Source: Patiria miniata
Lineage: Eukaryota; Echinodermata; Asteroidea; Valvatida; Asterinidae
Assembly (NCBI RefSeq): GCF_015706575.1
Contig: NW_024037063.1
Span: forward strand, 18,724,927 to 18,788,926
DNA length: 64,000 bases
Reading direction: 5' to 3'
The notes under the pieces are model-generated. The model saw only the letters and a program-made list of their open reading frames with translations, did not search any database and was not told the DNA's origin. Shown here one piece after another: positions 47,501 through 51,600 of the stretch (position 1 is its first letter; every line of letters begins with the position of its first letter). The position numbers were made by a program, and so were the translations under genes.

Positions 47501-47943
47501 AAAAGTGTCAAAATTGGGTACATAGAATTCAAAGAATGCTGGCGAAGTTATTTGGAATGATAAAAACACTTTTAAGAACCAAAACGAACGAGTCAGAGTG
47601 CTTCAAAGTCGCCTCAACGACGAGGTCTCACTGATTTTTTTCTGTCCATGCTGTCTGACAAGTGACAGTTCAACTTCAAGTTCAATCAAGTTCAACAAGT
47701 TCAACATGTTAAACTTACCACTTTGTCATAATCACCCAGACCTTCCACAACTTGAACACTCAGGCAGTATGATTTCGAAGGACTCCTTGCAACTTCGTCA
47801 CTTCTTTCGCCAGCAAACGGCTGTATCTTGTTGCTCGCAGCAAGGAAATCTTTCCATGATTTTAATTTCAGCGCCCTCGACTCGCCTCTGTTGCTAACAC
47901 CAGCGGCCATTTTATTTACGGTCATGTTAAAGTACCCCCTCAA
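11372..47943 (-). CDS. NPHP4: NPHP4, nephrocystin-4, complete multi-exon gene
   Basis: Nephrocystin-4 is a scaffold of the ciliary transition zone that acts with NPHP1 and RPGRIP1L; loss of the human gene causes nephronophthisis. I assembled 31 shared coding exons plus two alternative first exons (47943-47719 or 41029-40649). All GT-AG junctions are in phase and the last exon ends in TAG at 11374-11372. Length is about 1,488-1,499 or 1,551 residues; human is 1,426. Collinear matches to the human protein run from the N-terminal region ([24 protein letters not shown]) through the middle ([15 protein letters not shown]) to the C-terminus ([25 protein letters not shown]). A linker in exons 10-12 is Pro/Ser/Gln-rich and poorly conserved. 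The gene is divergent from POLRMT. Introns carry most of the repeats in the window. Identification is very secure; the choice of first exon is open. Confidence 0.97.
11565..12035 (+). mobile_element. GCTGGTCCCAGAG-family MITE interrupted by hAT MITE
   Basis: Left part and right end (CCCTCTGGGACCAGC) match 57374-57581. The middle is split by the hAT element at 11680-11958. In intron 31 of NPHP4. Confidence 0.75.
11680..11958. mobile_element. hAT-type MITE, copy 2 (nested)
   Basis: Ends CAAGGGCGGATCCAG and CTGGATCCGCCCTTG. An 8-bp duplication GCACTGCC (11672-11679 and 11959-11966). Inserted inside another MITE, so younger than its host. Confidence 0.92.
12453..12527 (-). repeat. tRNA-derived SINE A, head
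   Basis: Reverse strand carries box A TAGCTCAGTTGG and box B GGTTCAAACCC in a tRNA-like frame. The anticodon loop lacks U33, so this is not a working tRNA. Confidence 0.8.
12608..12703 (-). CDS. NPHP4: NPHP4 exon 31
   Basis: Encodes [18 protein letters not shown] (human [18 protein letters not shown]). Acceptor TGAAG, donor TAAG|GTAAGC; phase 0 to 0. Confidence 0.96.
13008..13250. mobile_element. MITE with ACAGGGACAGG inverted ends
   Basis: Inner inverted repeat CCTGTCCCTGTT / AACAGGGACAGG, extended outward by imperfect arms containing ATTCTATAAATTTTG. Related copies at 20268-20475 and 40040-40150. Confidence 0.7.
13372..13490 (-). CDS. NPHP4: NPHP4 exon 30
   Basis: Encodes [18 protein letters not shown] (human SWLVCLCCRQPLISKAFE). 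Acceptor TTCAG, donor CAAG|GTGAGC; phase 1 to 0. Confidence 0.97.
13567..13796 (+). mobile_element. GCTGGTCCCAGAG-family MITE
   Basis: Starts GCTGGTCCCAGAG and shares AATGGCTATTCACTGGAAGT with other copies. The right end is eroded. Confidence 0.72.
13813..14321 (+). mobile_element. TTAA MITE family E, copy 1
   Basis: Terminal inverted repeats AGCTATAGTCCATCATTTG / CAAATGATGGACTATAGCT, each bounded by TTAA. Interior has the superfamily core and a CG-rich ACGCGCGCG stretch. In NPHP4 intron 29. Confidence 0.88.
14375..14483 (-). CDS. NPHP4: NPHP4 exon 29
   Basis: Encodes [20 protein letters not shown] (human [20 protein letters not shown]). Acceptor GTTAAG has a poor pyrimidine tract, so the exact 5' edge is less sure. 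Donor GTCG|GTATCC; phase 0 to 1. Confidence 0.88.
15068..15143 (-). repeat. tRNA-derived SINE A
   Basis: Box A and B on the minus strand (AGCTCAGTTGGTAGAGC, GGTTCAAACC). The tail near 15005-15035 contains AACTGACTAGGT-type sequence shared with other copies. Confidence 0.8.
15302..15473 (-). CDS. NPHP4: NPHP4 exon 28
   Basis: Encodes [19 protein letters not shown] (human [19 protein letters not shown]). Acceptor CTACAG, donor GCAG|GTACAA; phase 2 to 0. Confidence 0.97.
15597..15838 (-). repeat. tRNA-derived SINE C
   Basis: Minus strand has GATTCGATTCCTGG (box B-like) followed by CCGGTTTTCCTCCCTCCGG, a module also in 52270-52450 and 53335-53510. Confidence 0.65.
16020..16130. repeat. SINE D-like fragment
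   Basis: ATAATAATAATAA followed by TTTAAAGCGCTTTTCA, matching the AAGCGC start of the element at 35442-35797. Confidence 0.5.
16268..16353 (-). CDS. NPHP4: NPHP4 exon 27
   Basis: Encodes [18 protein letters not shown] (human EPRDIFLKVASGPSPEIK). Acceptor TGCAG, donor CTC|GTAAGT; phase 0 to 2. Confidence 0.95.
16771..16853 (-). CDS. NPHP4: NPHP4 exon 26
   Basis: Encodes [16 protein letters not shown] (human HVRCSDPNVICETQNV). Acceptor TGCAG, donor GTA|GTAAGT; phase 1 to 0. Confidence 0.94.
16923..17400. mobile_element. MITE family H with nested insertion
   Basis: Flanks 16923-17108 and 17356-17400 match 39755-39950 almost continuously; the copy at 39.8 kb lacks the middle segment. Confidence 0.75.
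17109..17355. mobile_element. Small MITE nested in family H
   Basis: Inverted ends TGATGCAATCAAGCTAAATG and its complement, flanked by ATATG (17104-17108, 17356-17360). The related unoccupied site lies near 39904-39915. Confidence 0.8.
17663..17819 (-). CDS. NPHP4: NPHP4 exon 25
   Basis: Encodes [19 protein letters not shown] and [16 protein letters not shown] (human KPIAVLCLTVELQPHVVDQ, SFLKKAIRLPPWHTFPG). Acceptor GACAG, donor CGCAG|GTATTT; phase 0 to 1. Confidence 0.97.
17905..18292 (+). mobile_element. TTAA superfamily, family F
   Basis: Ends contain ATAGGATCATTT and its complement. Best-preserved F copy; in NPHP4 intron 24. Carries the superfamily core. Confidence 0.72.
18603..18695 (-). 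CDS. NPHP4: NPHP4 exon 24
   Basis: Encodes [18 protein letters not shown], in a less conserved segment. Acceptor TGCAG, donor CAAG|GTAAAT; phase 0 to 0. Confidence 0.88.
18896..18970 (-). repeat. Degenerate SINE A
   Basis: GGGGTTTGAACC box B remains; box A is eroded. Confidence 0.55.
19133..19313. mobile_element. Palindromic MITE, AAAGCCCGGTTCATA ends
   Basis: Arms AAAGCCCGGTTCATAGTTC and GTATGAACTGGCCTTT are imperfect inverted repeats. The interior repeats TTCGCG-type motifs. Noncoding; NPHP4 intron 23. Confidence 0.65.
19429..19630 (-). CDS. NPHP4: NPHP4 exon 23
   Basis: Encodes [18 protein letters not shown] (human LYLRPHETAHVPFKFQSF). Acceptor GTCAG, donor CCAG|GTAAAT; phase 2 to 0. 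Confidence 0.95.
20268..20475. mobile_element. ACAGGGACAGG MITE, copy 2
   Basis: Matches 13048-13250, including CACTCTTGGAGGAC and TAACAGGGACAGG. The right end abuts exon 22 within about 15 bp. Confidence 0.65.
20490..20657 (-). CDS. NPHP4: NPHP4 exon 22
   Basis: Encodes [20 protein letters not shown] and [18 protein letters not shown] (human [38 protein letters not shown]). Acceptor TTTCAG, donor TGAG|GTCAGT; phase 2 to 2. Confidence 0.96.
20680..20896. repeat. Two SINE A copies in opposite orientation
   Basis: 20680-20790 is a plus-strand 3' portion (GGTTCGAATCCCGCTCCAGT). 20825-20896 is a minus-strand tRNA head with an intact box A. Confidence 0.72.
21034..21092 (-). CDS. NPHP4: NPHP4 exon 21
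   Basis: Short 59-bp exon encoding [13 protein letters not shown] (human TQHLRDLQVIAAYR). Acceptor TCTAG, donor ATCG|GTAAGA; phase 0 to 2. Confidence 0.92.
21297..21496. repeat. 200-bp foldback with histone-type stem-loops
   Basis: Near-perfect inverted repeat with arms of about 95 bp and a very short centre. Each arm includes GGTTCTTTTTCAGAACC (21419-21435) or its complement (21356-21372), followed in the sense direction by ACCAC and a purine-rich CAAAAGAGAGA. In NPHP4 intron 20. Related copy at 58851-58971. Confidence 0.85.
22000..22238 (-). CDS. NPHP4: NPHP4 exon 20
   Basis: Encodes [10 protein letters not shown] and [16 protein letters not shown] (human VDSELAAMLL, RRRKLERM). Acceptor TGTAG, donor GCTG|GTACGT; phase 1 to 0. 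Confidence 0.93.
22265..22314 (-). repeat. Family F terminal fragment
   Basis: GTGATAAATGCAAATGATTC then TATATGCCTTTAA, identical in form to the F end at 29888-29919. It directly adjoins family G copy 1. Confidence 0.6.
22311..22730 (+). mobile_element. piggyBac-like MITE family G, copy 1
   Basis: Bounded by TTAA with CCCTAACC at the left and TTAAGG-TTAA at the right; piggyBac termini are typically TTAA-CCC. Interior repeats GGAGGATTTTGCAGGATTGA. NPHP4 intron 19. Confidence 0.8.
22822..23029 (-). CDS. NPHP4: NPHP4 exon 19
   Basis: Encodes [18 protein letters not shown] (human VKPIGVHSVVKGRLHLTL). Acceptor TTCAG, donor AGTG|GTAAAG; phase 0 to 1. Confidence 0.94.
23487..23530. repeat. Short tandem repeat, 14-bp unit
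   Basis: Three copies of CACATGATACTGGT, then a diverged fourth. Confidence 0.8.
23613..23714 (-). CDS. NPHP4: NPHP4 exon 18
   Basis: Encodes [11 protein letters not shown] then [17 protein letters not shown] (human HLLRQGRPAVQ, ASHELEVVATEYEQDN). Acceptor GTTAG, donor CTTG|GTGAGT; phase 0 to 0. A tempting downstream acceptor would put a stop in frame and was not used. Confidence 0.94.
23785..23985 (+). repeat. Family F fragment
   Basis: Matches the right half of 17905-18292 (GGAAATAAAGAGTGCTA, AATATCCACYGAGC, GTGGTGTTATTATTGGAAA). Confidence 0.65.
24044..24549 (+). mobile_element. TTAA MITE family L, copy 1
   Basis: TTAA at both ends. Inverted repeats GGGAATATACAACATTTGC / GCAAATGTTGTATATTCCC. 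Interior carries a diverged superfamily core. NPHP4 intron 17. Confidence 0.82.
24730..24873 (-). CDS. NPHP4: NPHP4 exon 17
   Basis: Encodes [18 protein letters not shown] (human [18 protein letters not shown]), one of the best-conserved blocks. Acceptor TTCAG, donor TAAG|GTAAAC; phase 0 to 0. Confidence 0.97.
25561..25613 (+). repeat. GCTGGTCCCAGAG-family right-end fragment
   Basis: Ends CCCTCTGGGACCAGC after GACACTAGGC, as in other copies. Confidence 0.65.
25682..25796 (-). CDS. NPHP4: NPHP4 exon 16
   Basis: Encodes [18 protein letters not shown] and ends at GWM, aligning with the human LVQLDEAGQ region. Acceptor GCAG, donor GATG|GTAAAA; phase 2 to 0. Confidence 0.92.
26292..26702 (-). 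mobile_element. piggyBac-like MITE family G, copy 2
   Basis: TTAA at 26292-26295 and 26699-26702, CCCTAACTCC and CAGGG termini. Inverted relative to copy 1. Ends 11 bp from the exon 15 donor. Confidence 0.82.
26714..26809 (-). CDS. NPHP4: NPHP4 exon 15
   Basis: Encodes [16 protein letters not shown] (human VYFTFQFYRFPPATTP). Acceptor TTTTAG, donor AGAG|GTGAGT; phase 2 to 2. A piggyBac-like MITE ends 11 bp past the donor. Confidence 0.95.
27151..27667 (+). mobile_element. TTAA MITE family E, copy 2
   Basis: Same ends and interior as copy 1, bounded by TTAA at both sides. NPHP4 intron 14. Confidence 0.88.
27818..28010. repeat. Inverted-repeat element, ATTGACCTATCGC ends
   Basis: AAATTGACCTATCGC and GCGATAGGTCAATT bound the segment. 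Its right part recurs inverted at 44885-44930. Confidence 0.55.
28027..28215 (-). CDS. NPHP4: NPHP4 exon 14
   Basis: Encodes [17 protein letters not shown] (human DCLQSNEMVLQFLAFSR). Acceptor CACAG, donor CAAG|GTAAGT; phase 2 to 2. Confidence 0.95.
28946..29049 (-). CDS. NPHP4: NPHP4 exon 13
   Basis: Encodes [17 protein letters not shown] (human LQELPFTPLHAPIVVG). Acceptor CCAAG, donor CAAG|GTAGTT; phase 0 to 2. Confidence 0.94.
29583..29919 (-). mobile_element. Family F copy (minus)
   Basis: Reverse complement of 17905-18292. Ends TATATGCC-TTTAA with TTAA at 29916-29919, about 12 bp from the exon 12 donor. Confidence 0.7.
29931..30099 (-). CDS. NPHP4: NPHP4 exon 12
   Basis: Gln/Pro/Asn-rich linker ([14 protein letters not shown]). 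Acceptor ATAG, donor GGAG|GTACGT; phase 2 to 0. A repeat of the TTAA superfamily ends about 12 bp past its donor. Confidence 0.85.
30250..30655 (+). mobile_element. piggyBac-like MITE family G, copy 3
   Basis: Interior and right end (GTTAGGG-TTAA at 30652-30655) match copy 1. The left TTAA is lost. NPHP4 intron 11. Confidence 0.78.
30929..31068 (-). CDS. NPHP4: NPHP4 exon 11
   Basis: Ser/Thr/Pro/Arg-rich linker sequence (begins [15 protein letters not shown]). Acceptor GTTAG, donor AAAG|GTATAG; phase 0 to 2, continuing correctly into exon 12. Confidence 0.82.
31229..31627. mobile_element. hAT-like MITE, CAGGGTTCGAC ends
   Basis: Inverted ends CAGGGTTCGAC / GTCGAACCTTG, flanked by a 7-bp direct repeat CATTACT (31222-31228, 31628-31634). 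Interior repeats the motif CTAGCCCG. NPHP4 intron 10. Confidence 0.72.
31838..31883. repeat. TGACGTCA-rich palindromic cluster
   Basis: Alternating TGACGTCATCA and TGATGTCATCA text. A similar cluster lies at 58752-58800 in POLRMT. It resembles CRE sites but could be a simple repeat. Confidence 0.5.
32240..32287 (-). CDS. NPHP4: NPHP4 exon 10
   Basis: Small 48-bp in-phase exon, [16 protein letters not shown], in the low-conservation linker. Called from splice sites (GACAG acceptor, CCG|GTAATA donor) and phase, with little similarity support. Confidence 0.75.
32936..33078 (+). repeat. SINE A, nearly full length
   Basis: Head with GAGCTCAGTTGGTAGA and GGTTCAACCCC, followed by the tail AACCTAGTCAGTTTCCGTTA and GGTTTATTT, as seen inverted at 15005-15070 and 18825-18900. 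Confidence 0.78.
33117..33344 (-). CDS. NPHP4: NPHP4 exon 9
   Basis: Encodes LRWAAWTP and [11 protein letters not shown] (human VRWAVWNP and LQGGIQPNPSH). Acceptor TTTCAG, donor CAAG|GTAAAA; phase 0 to 0. Confidence 0.94.
33432..33708 (+). repeat. tRNA-derived SINE B
   Basis: Head AGTAGTTAGGGTTCGTGACT with GGTTCAAATCC, then a shared body (GGGCAAGCCTCTTCACCCC, CTAGCATCCTATCCAGG). Confidence 0.78.
33913..34045 (-). CDS. NPHP4: NPHP4 exon 8
   Basis: Encodes [18 protein letters not shown] (human PAFAVIFQLEYVFSSPAG). Acceptor TTCAG, donor AAAG|GTAAAC; phase 2 to 0. Confidence 0.94.
34308..34501 (-). CDS. NPHP4: NPHP4 exon 7
   Basis: Encodes [16 protein letters not shown] (human LERRLRVGVHNGLGFV). 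Acceptor AATAG, donor CGAG|GTACAT; phase 0 to 2. Confidence 0.94.
34534..35124. mobile_element. MITE with TAGGGCTGNGC ends, split by a SINE
   Basis: Ends TAGGGCTGCGC and GCACAGCCCTA with AT-rich GAATATTCGA interior. A SINE B sits inside it. A partial relative starts near 32337. Confidence 0.68.
34827..35078 (-). repeat. SINE B nested, with 11-bp target duplication
   Basis: Minus-strand SINE B with intact GGGGTTCGAATCC. Flanked by AGTTAGATTAA at 34816-34826 and 35079-35089. Confidence 0.88.
35186..35325 (-). CDS. NPHP4: NPHP4 exon 6
   Basis: Encodes [15 protein letters not shown] (human YPSLEKFEEELLELH). Acceptor AACAG, donor TTG|GTAAAC; phase 1 to 0. Confidence 0.94.
35442..35797 (+). repeat. 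SINE D inserted in minisatellite
   Basis: Begins AATAATAATGGGTATTTATA, contains AAGCGCATGTATCTACCA and CAAGGCGCT. The 11-bp minisatellite is found on both sides, so it landed in the array. Confidence 0.6.
35798..37275. repeat. 11-bp minisatellite, ~1.5 kb
   Basis: Unit GATGGACTTGT with variants (GAGTGACTTGT, GATTGACTTGT). Small seed copies at 35395-35441 lie across the SINE. In NPHP4 intron 5; the sense strand reads ACAAGTCCATC. Confidence 0.95.
37337..37492 (-). CDS. NPHP4: NPHP4 exon 5
   Basis: Encodes [17 protein letters not shown] (human HLLPENLLVSGLQQIPG). Acceptor TACAG, donor GATG|GTAGGT; phase 1 to 1. The following intron holds the 1.5-kb minisatellite. Confidence 0.95.
37663..37767 (-). 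CDS. NPHP4: NPHP4 exon 4
   Basis: Encodes [14 protein letters not shown] (human KRLRLYHGTPRALL). Acceptor TTGCAG, donor GAAG|GTAAAC; phase 1 to 1. Confidence 0.94.
38296..38431 (-). CDS. NPHP4: NPHP4 exon 3
   Basis: Encodes [12 protein letters not shown] and SGWGILRLF, nearly identical to the human segments. Acceptor TCCCAG, donor AAG|GTATAA; ends in phase 1. Confidence 0.95.
38744..39370. repeat. CAGTCAGTGACT simple-repeat tract
   Basis: About 630 bp of AGTCAGTCAGTGACTC with 12-30 bp higher-order units (for example TCAGTTCATTTGTGAC repeated). NPHP4 intron 2. Confidence 0.92.
39416..39559 (-). CDS. NPHP4: NPHP4 exon 2
   Basis: Encodes [16 protein letters not shown], matching human LRVSFFDVTYRHFFGRTW. 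Acceptor CTGCAG, donor GTG|GTATTT; phase 0 to 0. Confidence 0.93.
39755..39975. mobile_element. MITE family H, unoccupied copy
   Basis: Matches both flanks of the nested insertion at 17109-17355. Right end GTTTAGGGTTAG resembles family G termini. Confidence 0.68.
40040..40150. repeat. ACAGGGACAGG MITE fragment
   Basis: GACACTTGAATGGCAAATTA and AACAGGGGCAGGAAAAATG match 13048-13250 in part. Confidence 0.55.
40649..41029 (-). CDS. NPHP4: NPHP4 alternative first coding exon 1b
   Basis: Starts at [10 protein letters not shown] and ends in phase 0 at GAG|GTATGG, compatible with exon 2. The last part ([10 protein letters not shown], then [13 protein letters not shown]) also resembles human NVLVPPHPQRAR and FQCVLKWLDG, so it is a second version of the same N-terminal segment. 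The first ~80 residues are Thr/Pro-rich and unrecognised. An in-frame TAA lies just upstream of the ATG, which fits a first exon. A weak AG also precedes the ATG, so an internal exon cannot be excluded. Confidence 0.82.
41130..42120. repeat. Tandem array, ~125-170-bp units
   Basis: About seven units of CATTCATAAATTCCTGTTGT, TATAAGGCAAA, GTGTACAAC(C/T)GGGT and TGTAGTAGAAGCTCAA. Just upstream of NPHP4 exon 1b, so it may separate that exon from its promoter. Confidence 0.9.
42606..42619. promoter_or_regulatory. RFX X-box-like palindrome upstream of NPHP4 exon 1b
   Basis: GTTTCCATGGCAAT matches the symmetric RFX X-box (GTTNCC AT GGNAAC) except for the last base. RFX factors drive many ciliary genes, and this lies about 1.6 kb upstream of exon 1b in a stretch without an obvious repeat. 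A possible 5' UTR donor (minus strand CAG|GTATGC) lies near 42475. Function is inferred. Confidence 0.4.
42843..43376 (-). mobile_element. TTAA MITE family L, copy 2
   Basis: Bounded by TTAA (42843-42846, 43373-43376). Reverse complement of copy 1 over most of its length. Confidence 0.75.
43850..43915 (-). repeat. tRNA-like SINE fragment
   Basis: GATGGGACTCGAACCCACGA on plus gives a near-perfect box B on minus; no box A is found. Confidence 0.5.
44174..44442. mobile_element. MITE with GGCCAAAAAAAAAA ends
   Basis: Inverted ends GGCCAAAAA...TAGTTCTGCTTCCG. Interior repeats CCTACCTACCCTA. Harbinger-like by its GGCC ends. A partial relative at 60490-60610. Confidence 0.62.
45102..45620 (+). mobile_element. 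TTAA MITE family E, copy 3
   Basis: Same ends bounded by TTAA. Lies in the interval between NPHP4 exons 1a and 1b. Confidence 0.88.
46974..46998. repeat. ATA microsatellite
   Basis: Eight or more AAT units. Confidence 0.85.
47719..47943 (-). CDS. NPHP4: NPHP4 alternative first coding exon 1a
   Basis: Open frame ending in phase 0 at a good donor (GTG|GTAAGT). Three in-frame ATGs are possible (47943, 47925, 47910); the third (MAAGVS) gives 64 residues. The peptide [15 protein letters not shown] followed by [14 protein letters not shown] resembles the human start DWHRIFTQNVLVPP then FQCVLKWLDG. It lies about 570 bp from the POLRMT start in divergent orientation, so it probably uses the shared promoter. 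Confidence 0.8.
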
Positions 47944-48516
47944 CGGTAGAGTTGTTCGAGTGGATTTTGATAAAAACTTTGGCTTTTTCGGCTGTCCAAA
48001 AGGACTATAAGTTTTGTTTCTCGTTTTGCTTTTTTGCGGTTAAAAAAAAGAAAAGTGGATTTGATTTCGCTTTGTGGTTTTGGGGTCCGAAAAGGGAAAA
48101 GGGATTTCGGTTCTTTTTTGGGGGGGGGGGGGGTTCTGAAAAGGAATGGAATTTGTTTTCTGTTGTTTTTGTTTTTTGCTTTCCAAAATGAAAATCAAAG
48201 AGAAAATAAGTTTAATTCTCACTTCTTTAATTTAAGATTAAAAGGGTAACGGGAAAACAGTACAATTTATGCGTATTTTGTGTGCGTTCTGGGCGCAAAA
48301 AATTGTTATTGTTGAAAAAATTAATACTTTAACCCTTGGCAGAAATATCACCGTTAAACAGTCAGCGCGCCCTTTATTCTCCACAAGAGTCCACAATATA
48401 ATTATATTAAATCAGACACTATTGAGGGCGCTATAACACCAACTTATCACGCACGTGTAAAAGTTGGATTTAATGTTTCCCGCATCTCAACTCCTTAATT
48501 CAGCCACCTTTCTACA
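47944..48516. promoter_or_regulatory. Divergent NPHP4(1a)/POLRMT upstream region
   Basis: About 570 bp between the two start codons, containing both 5' UTRs. Visible motifs are an E-box CACGTG at 48452-48457 and TTTCCCGC (E2F-type consensus) at 48476-48483, both just upstream of POLRMT. There is a poly-G run at 48119-48132. No TATA box is evident. Bidirectional use is inferred from geometry. Confidence 0.6.
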
Positions 48517-48622
48517 ATGATCGTCATCGCTAGAATGCTGAATGAAGCATTCCACTTGACGAAAATAAACTGTGCGAGGACATTCAGCTCCACCGAAAAG
48601 ACATCGGCCGTTACAAAATTAG
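48517..48622 (+). CDS. POLRMT: POLRMT exon 1 with presequence
   Basis: Starts [20 protein letters not shown]: basic, hydrophobic and nearly free of acidic residues, as in mitochondrial presequences. A second ATG at 48535 is also possible. Donor TTAG|GTAATC; ends in phase 1. Not recognisable by similarity, called from position, phase and composition. Confidence 0.75.
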
Positions 48623-51600
48623 GTAATCAGTTGATGTTACGAAACTCATTGAATAATCGGGCATGATCGTTTATTTACACGGGTAATTGCCTTGACCAGT
48701 AGTGCTATGTGTTTACGATTGGGACATAGGCCTACTCAAACTGTCTGTTTCAAAACTGCATCGCATTCACAAGTGCCTTTTTTTATTATCCACTTATCCA
48801 CTCCAAGCAATTTTGATTGACTTCACATTTTGTATTTTAGCATCAACCATTCGCCATCCAGTCGTCATTTTCCCTGTTACTACTACTACTACTACTAGTA
48901 CTAGCCAATGTCATGAGCCTAGAAATAGAATTTGAAATTTTGAGCCAGCCTTGACCTAGTTTAAATATTTCTTTTTTTCAAACATCTATTAAATAATACT
49001 AGCCTAATTATAGACCCGTGAACGTGGCTATATACATAGCCACGCTTCAGTCTATAGTAAAAACACTCTATTGTGATCCGCTGTTACTAAAATAGAGTGA
49101 CCGTTCTAGCCGAATTTCGGCTACATTTGACAGAATATTTGCATACAAAAATGAGTTGTACATAAAATCAGCAGAATATTTTTTCGGCAGAATTATGAAG
49201 ATGAAGGAAAATAAAAAAGATTGGAAAGAAATATGGCACATTTGGTTTGAAAAACCTTCTTTTTTTGAAAAATCCTTAAACCAAACCCTTGCACAATGGA
49301 ACAGCAATATAAACTGGGTGATTTGGCAGACTTTCGAAATGGATTTAGCAGAATTTTACAAGGTATTACGGTCATCTGACATTTAGTCGGGTACCAACTG
49401 GTGATACTCCTACCGTTTTGCGCATGCAGAAGCCAGGGTACCAGAGTGTCATGCCTGTCTTTGATTTCCTGATCATTTTGAAAAAATTCGTTGTGACAAA
49501 GCTGTGCCGTACTTTACATCAAATTTCTTGGCAATGGCAGATCCAACACTCGCGGAAATTTACAGGAGGCCCAACAAGTAAGTGATTCAAATATTGGCGA
49601 AATTATACATGGTTATATGTAGCGGATCAAAAGATAGAATGCTGTCGCTAGCATTTACCCGACGGAAGCGCGTGGCGTTGTATACAACGCCACGTTCACG
49701 GGTCTAGCCTAATTAATGATCGCAGTGGCTATTTTTACGCCCATGACGCCTTGTTTCCTGACTTGACAATATTCAGTGTCAGTATCTTTGGCTCTCGGAA
49801 CCAGACTATCAACTGAATGGTTCTCGGGCTTTATTTCCCTTGAAAAAAAATCCTCAAAAACAACAGATCACTAAGAAAAAAATGAATCTAGGGCCTACTA
49901 GTACTACGTTAAAAAAATTTGATTAAAAACATAAAAGAAAAGAAAACTATGAAAAGTATTAAGACTAGAGAGTAAAACAGTAAAATAACTTGTCACAGCA
50001 TGGATTTGATCCCTGGACCTTTTGCATAGTAGTCCAACGTTCAACCAATCGAGCTACCAAAGCGGAACTAAAAGGACAGTTTCAAATATGATATAGATTT
50101 GCAATGTTGTTTTTAAAATGCTGTAAAAATACCAGTTGAAATCTGCATTGCGACCACTGTAACAATAGCCATTGTGTTAATAATAATCATTGCTTGTACC
50201 TTTTTACTTGTAGGAATATTGCGTTTCAAGTTAAGATGTGTCTTGTGGATGGTGGCCCAGAGAGGCCACGCCAGGTCATACTGTCTTTACAACATTGGCC
50301 GCTTACGTCATCAGGCTACGACATCACAATTGAAGGCACAGTTTACCTGTCACAGACCAAGCAGAAACGGTGAGAATCCTTGGACGTTTAGTTTATGGAG
50401 TATGGATTATGAAATTAGGGAACACAAATCAAAAGATTCAAGGTTAGCTGTACTTAAAAATTTCACCGTGCATAATTGGTAAAAAAAAAAATCAAAATAA
50501 TCGTGTTCACATCAAAGACATGAACTTTAGACACTTTGTTAAAAGTTATTCAGGTCAGGGCAGTAGCCTTTGCCAGCGTAACTTGATTTAAAATACTTCC
50601 CTTTAATAGTTTGCATTAATTTATTTTATTGCTTTTTTGACAGTTTCATCGCAGAACACTTGCAATGCCAATGTGAAAGATTCACCCAAGGAGGGCCGTC
50701 AGAAACCAGCCGAAGCGGAGAGTCACAGTAAACCACAATCAGAGACGACACCCTTGCCTACAGAGCCAAGAACACAAGAGAGCAATGCTGTTGCCTCTCA
50801 ACAAACTCCAGTCCCGACCACTGCACAAAAATCCCTTCTCAGAATTCCCGATACAGAAAGAACGGATGGACGAACCGGAAAACTAAACCATGTTTCAGCA
50901 TCCAGTCAGAGACAGGCTTTTAAATCAGCGGAATTACCGTCTGTTGAGAAAAACACTGTAGTCCCTACAAGTGCTTCGTCTTCTCGGCAAACGCCGAAAA
51001 CATCCGCTGCAAGTAAGACGAAATCAAAGAAAAAGGTGCCTGATGCGGGAAAGAAAGATCTAAAACAACAAAAGGGTGGCTCAACCAATCCTGGCAAAGT
51101 AAAATCTCCGCCCGCAAAGCCTAAACCTCAGAGCAAGGCTGATACCGGGAACCAGGCTGTTAAAACCGGTAAGCCGCAGACAAAAAGGAGTAACACATCC
51201 AACCCGCGGAATGCTAAAACTGCGTCTGTGCAGGTTACGCCGAAATTTGAAAGCAAAAGCAAGGCTGAGAAAAGGAACCAGGGAAACATGACTGGTAACC
51301 GAACCACAGTGGGAAATACCTCAACCAATCAAAAGAACGCAACAACGTATTCAGCTCGGGATACTCATTTGGCAAATAATGCCAAGTCCAAGACAAAAGC
51401 GCAAGAAATCAAGGAATCGTCTCGCAAGACTGACTCGACAACGGACCCCAAAACTGCAGGTCAGCCATTGGGTCAAAGGTCAAGTGAAACTACAGGTCAA
51501 AGGTCAAGCCAGGTCATGCGAACACCTCCTGATTCTGTGTCATCAGAAAATTTCGATTCCGCAAGGATACGCAACTCCACCGACTCGCAAAGTGCAATAA

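Noticed and set aside
49156-49386. 76-residue Trp/Lys-rich open frame
   Set aside because: Lies wholly within the Mutator-like MITE, has no known domain, and the opposite strand is equally open.
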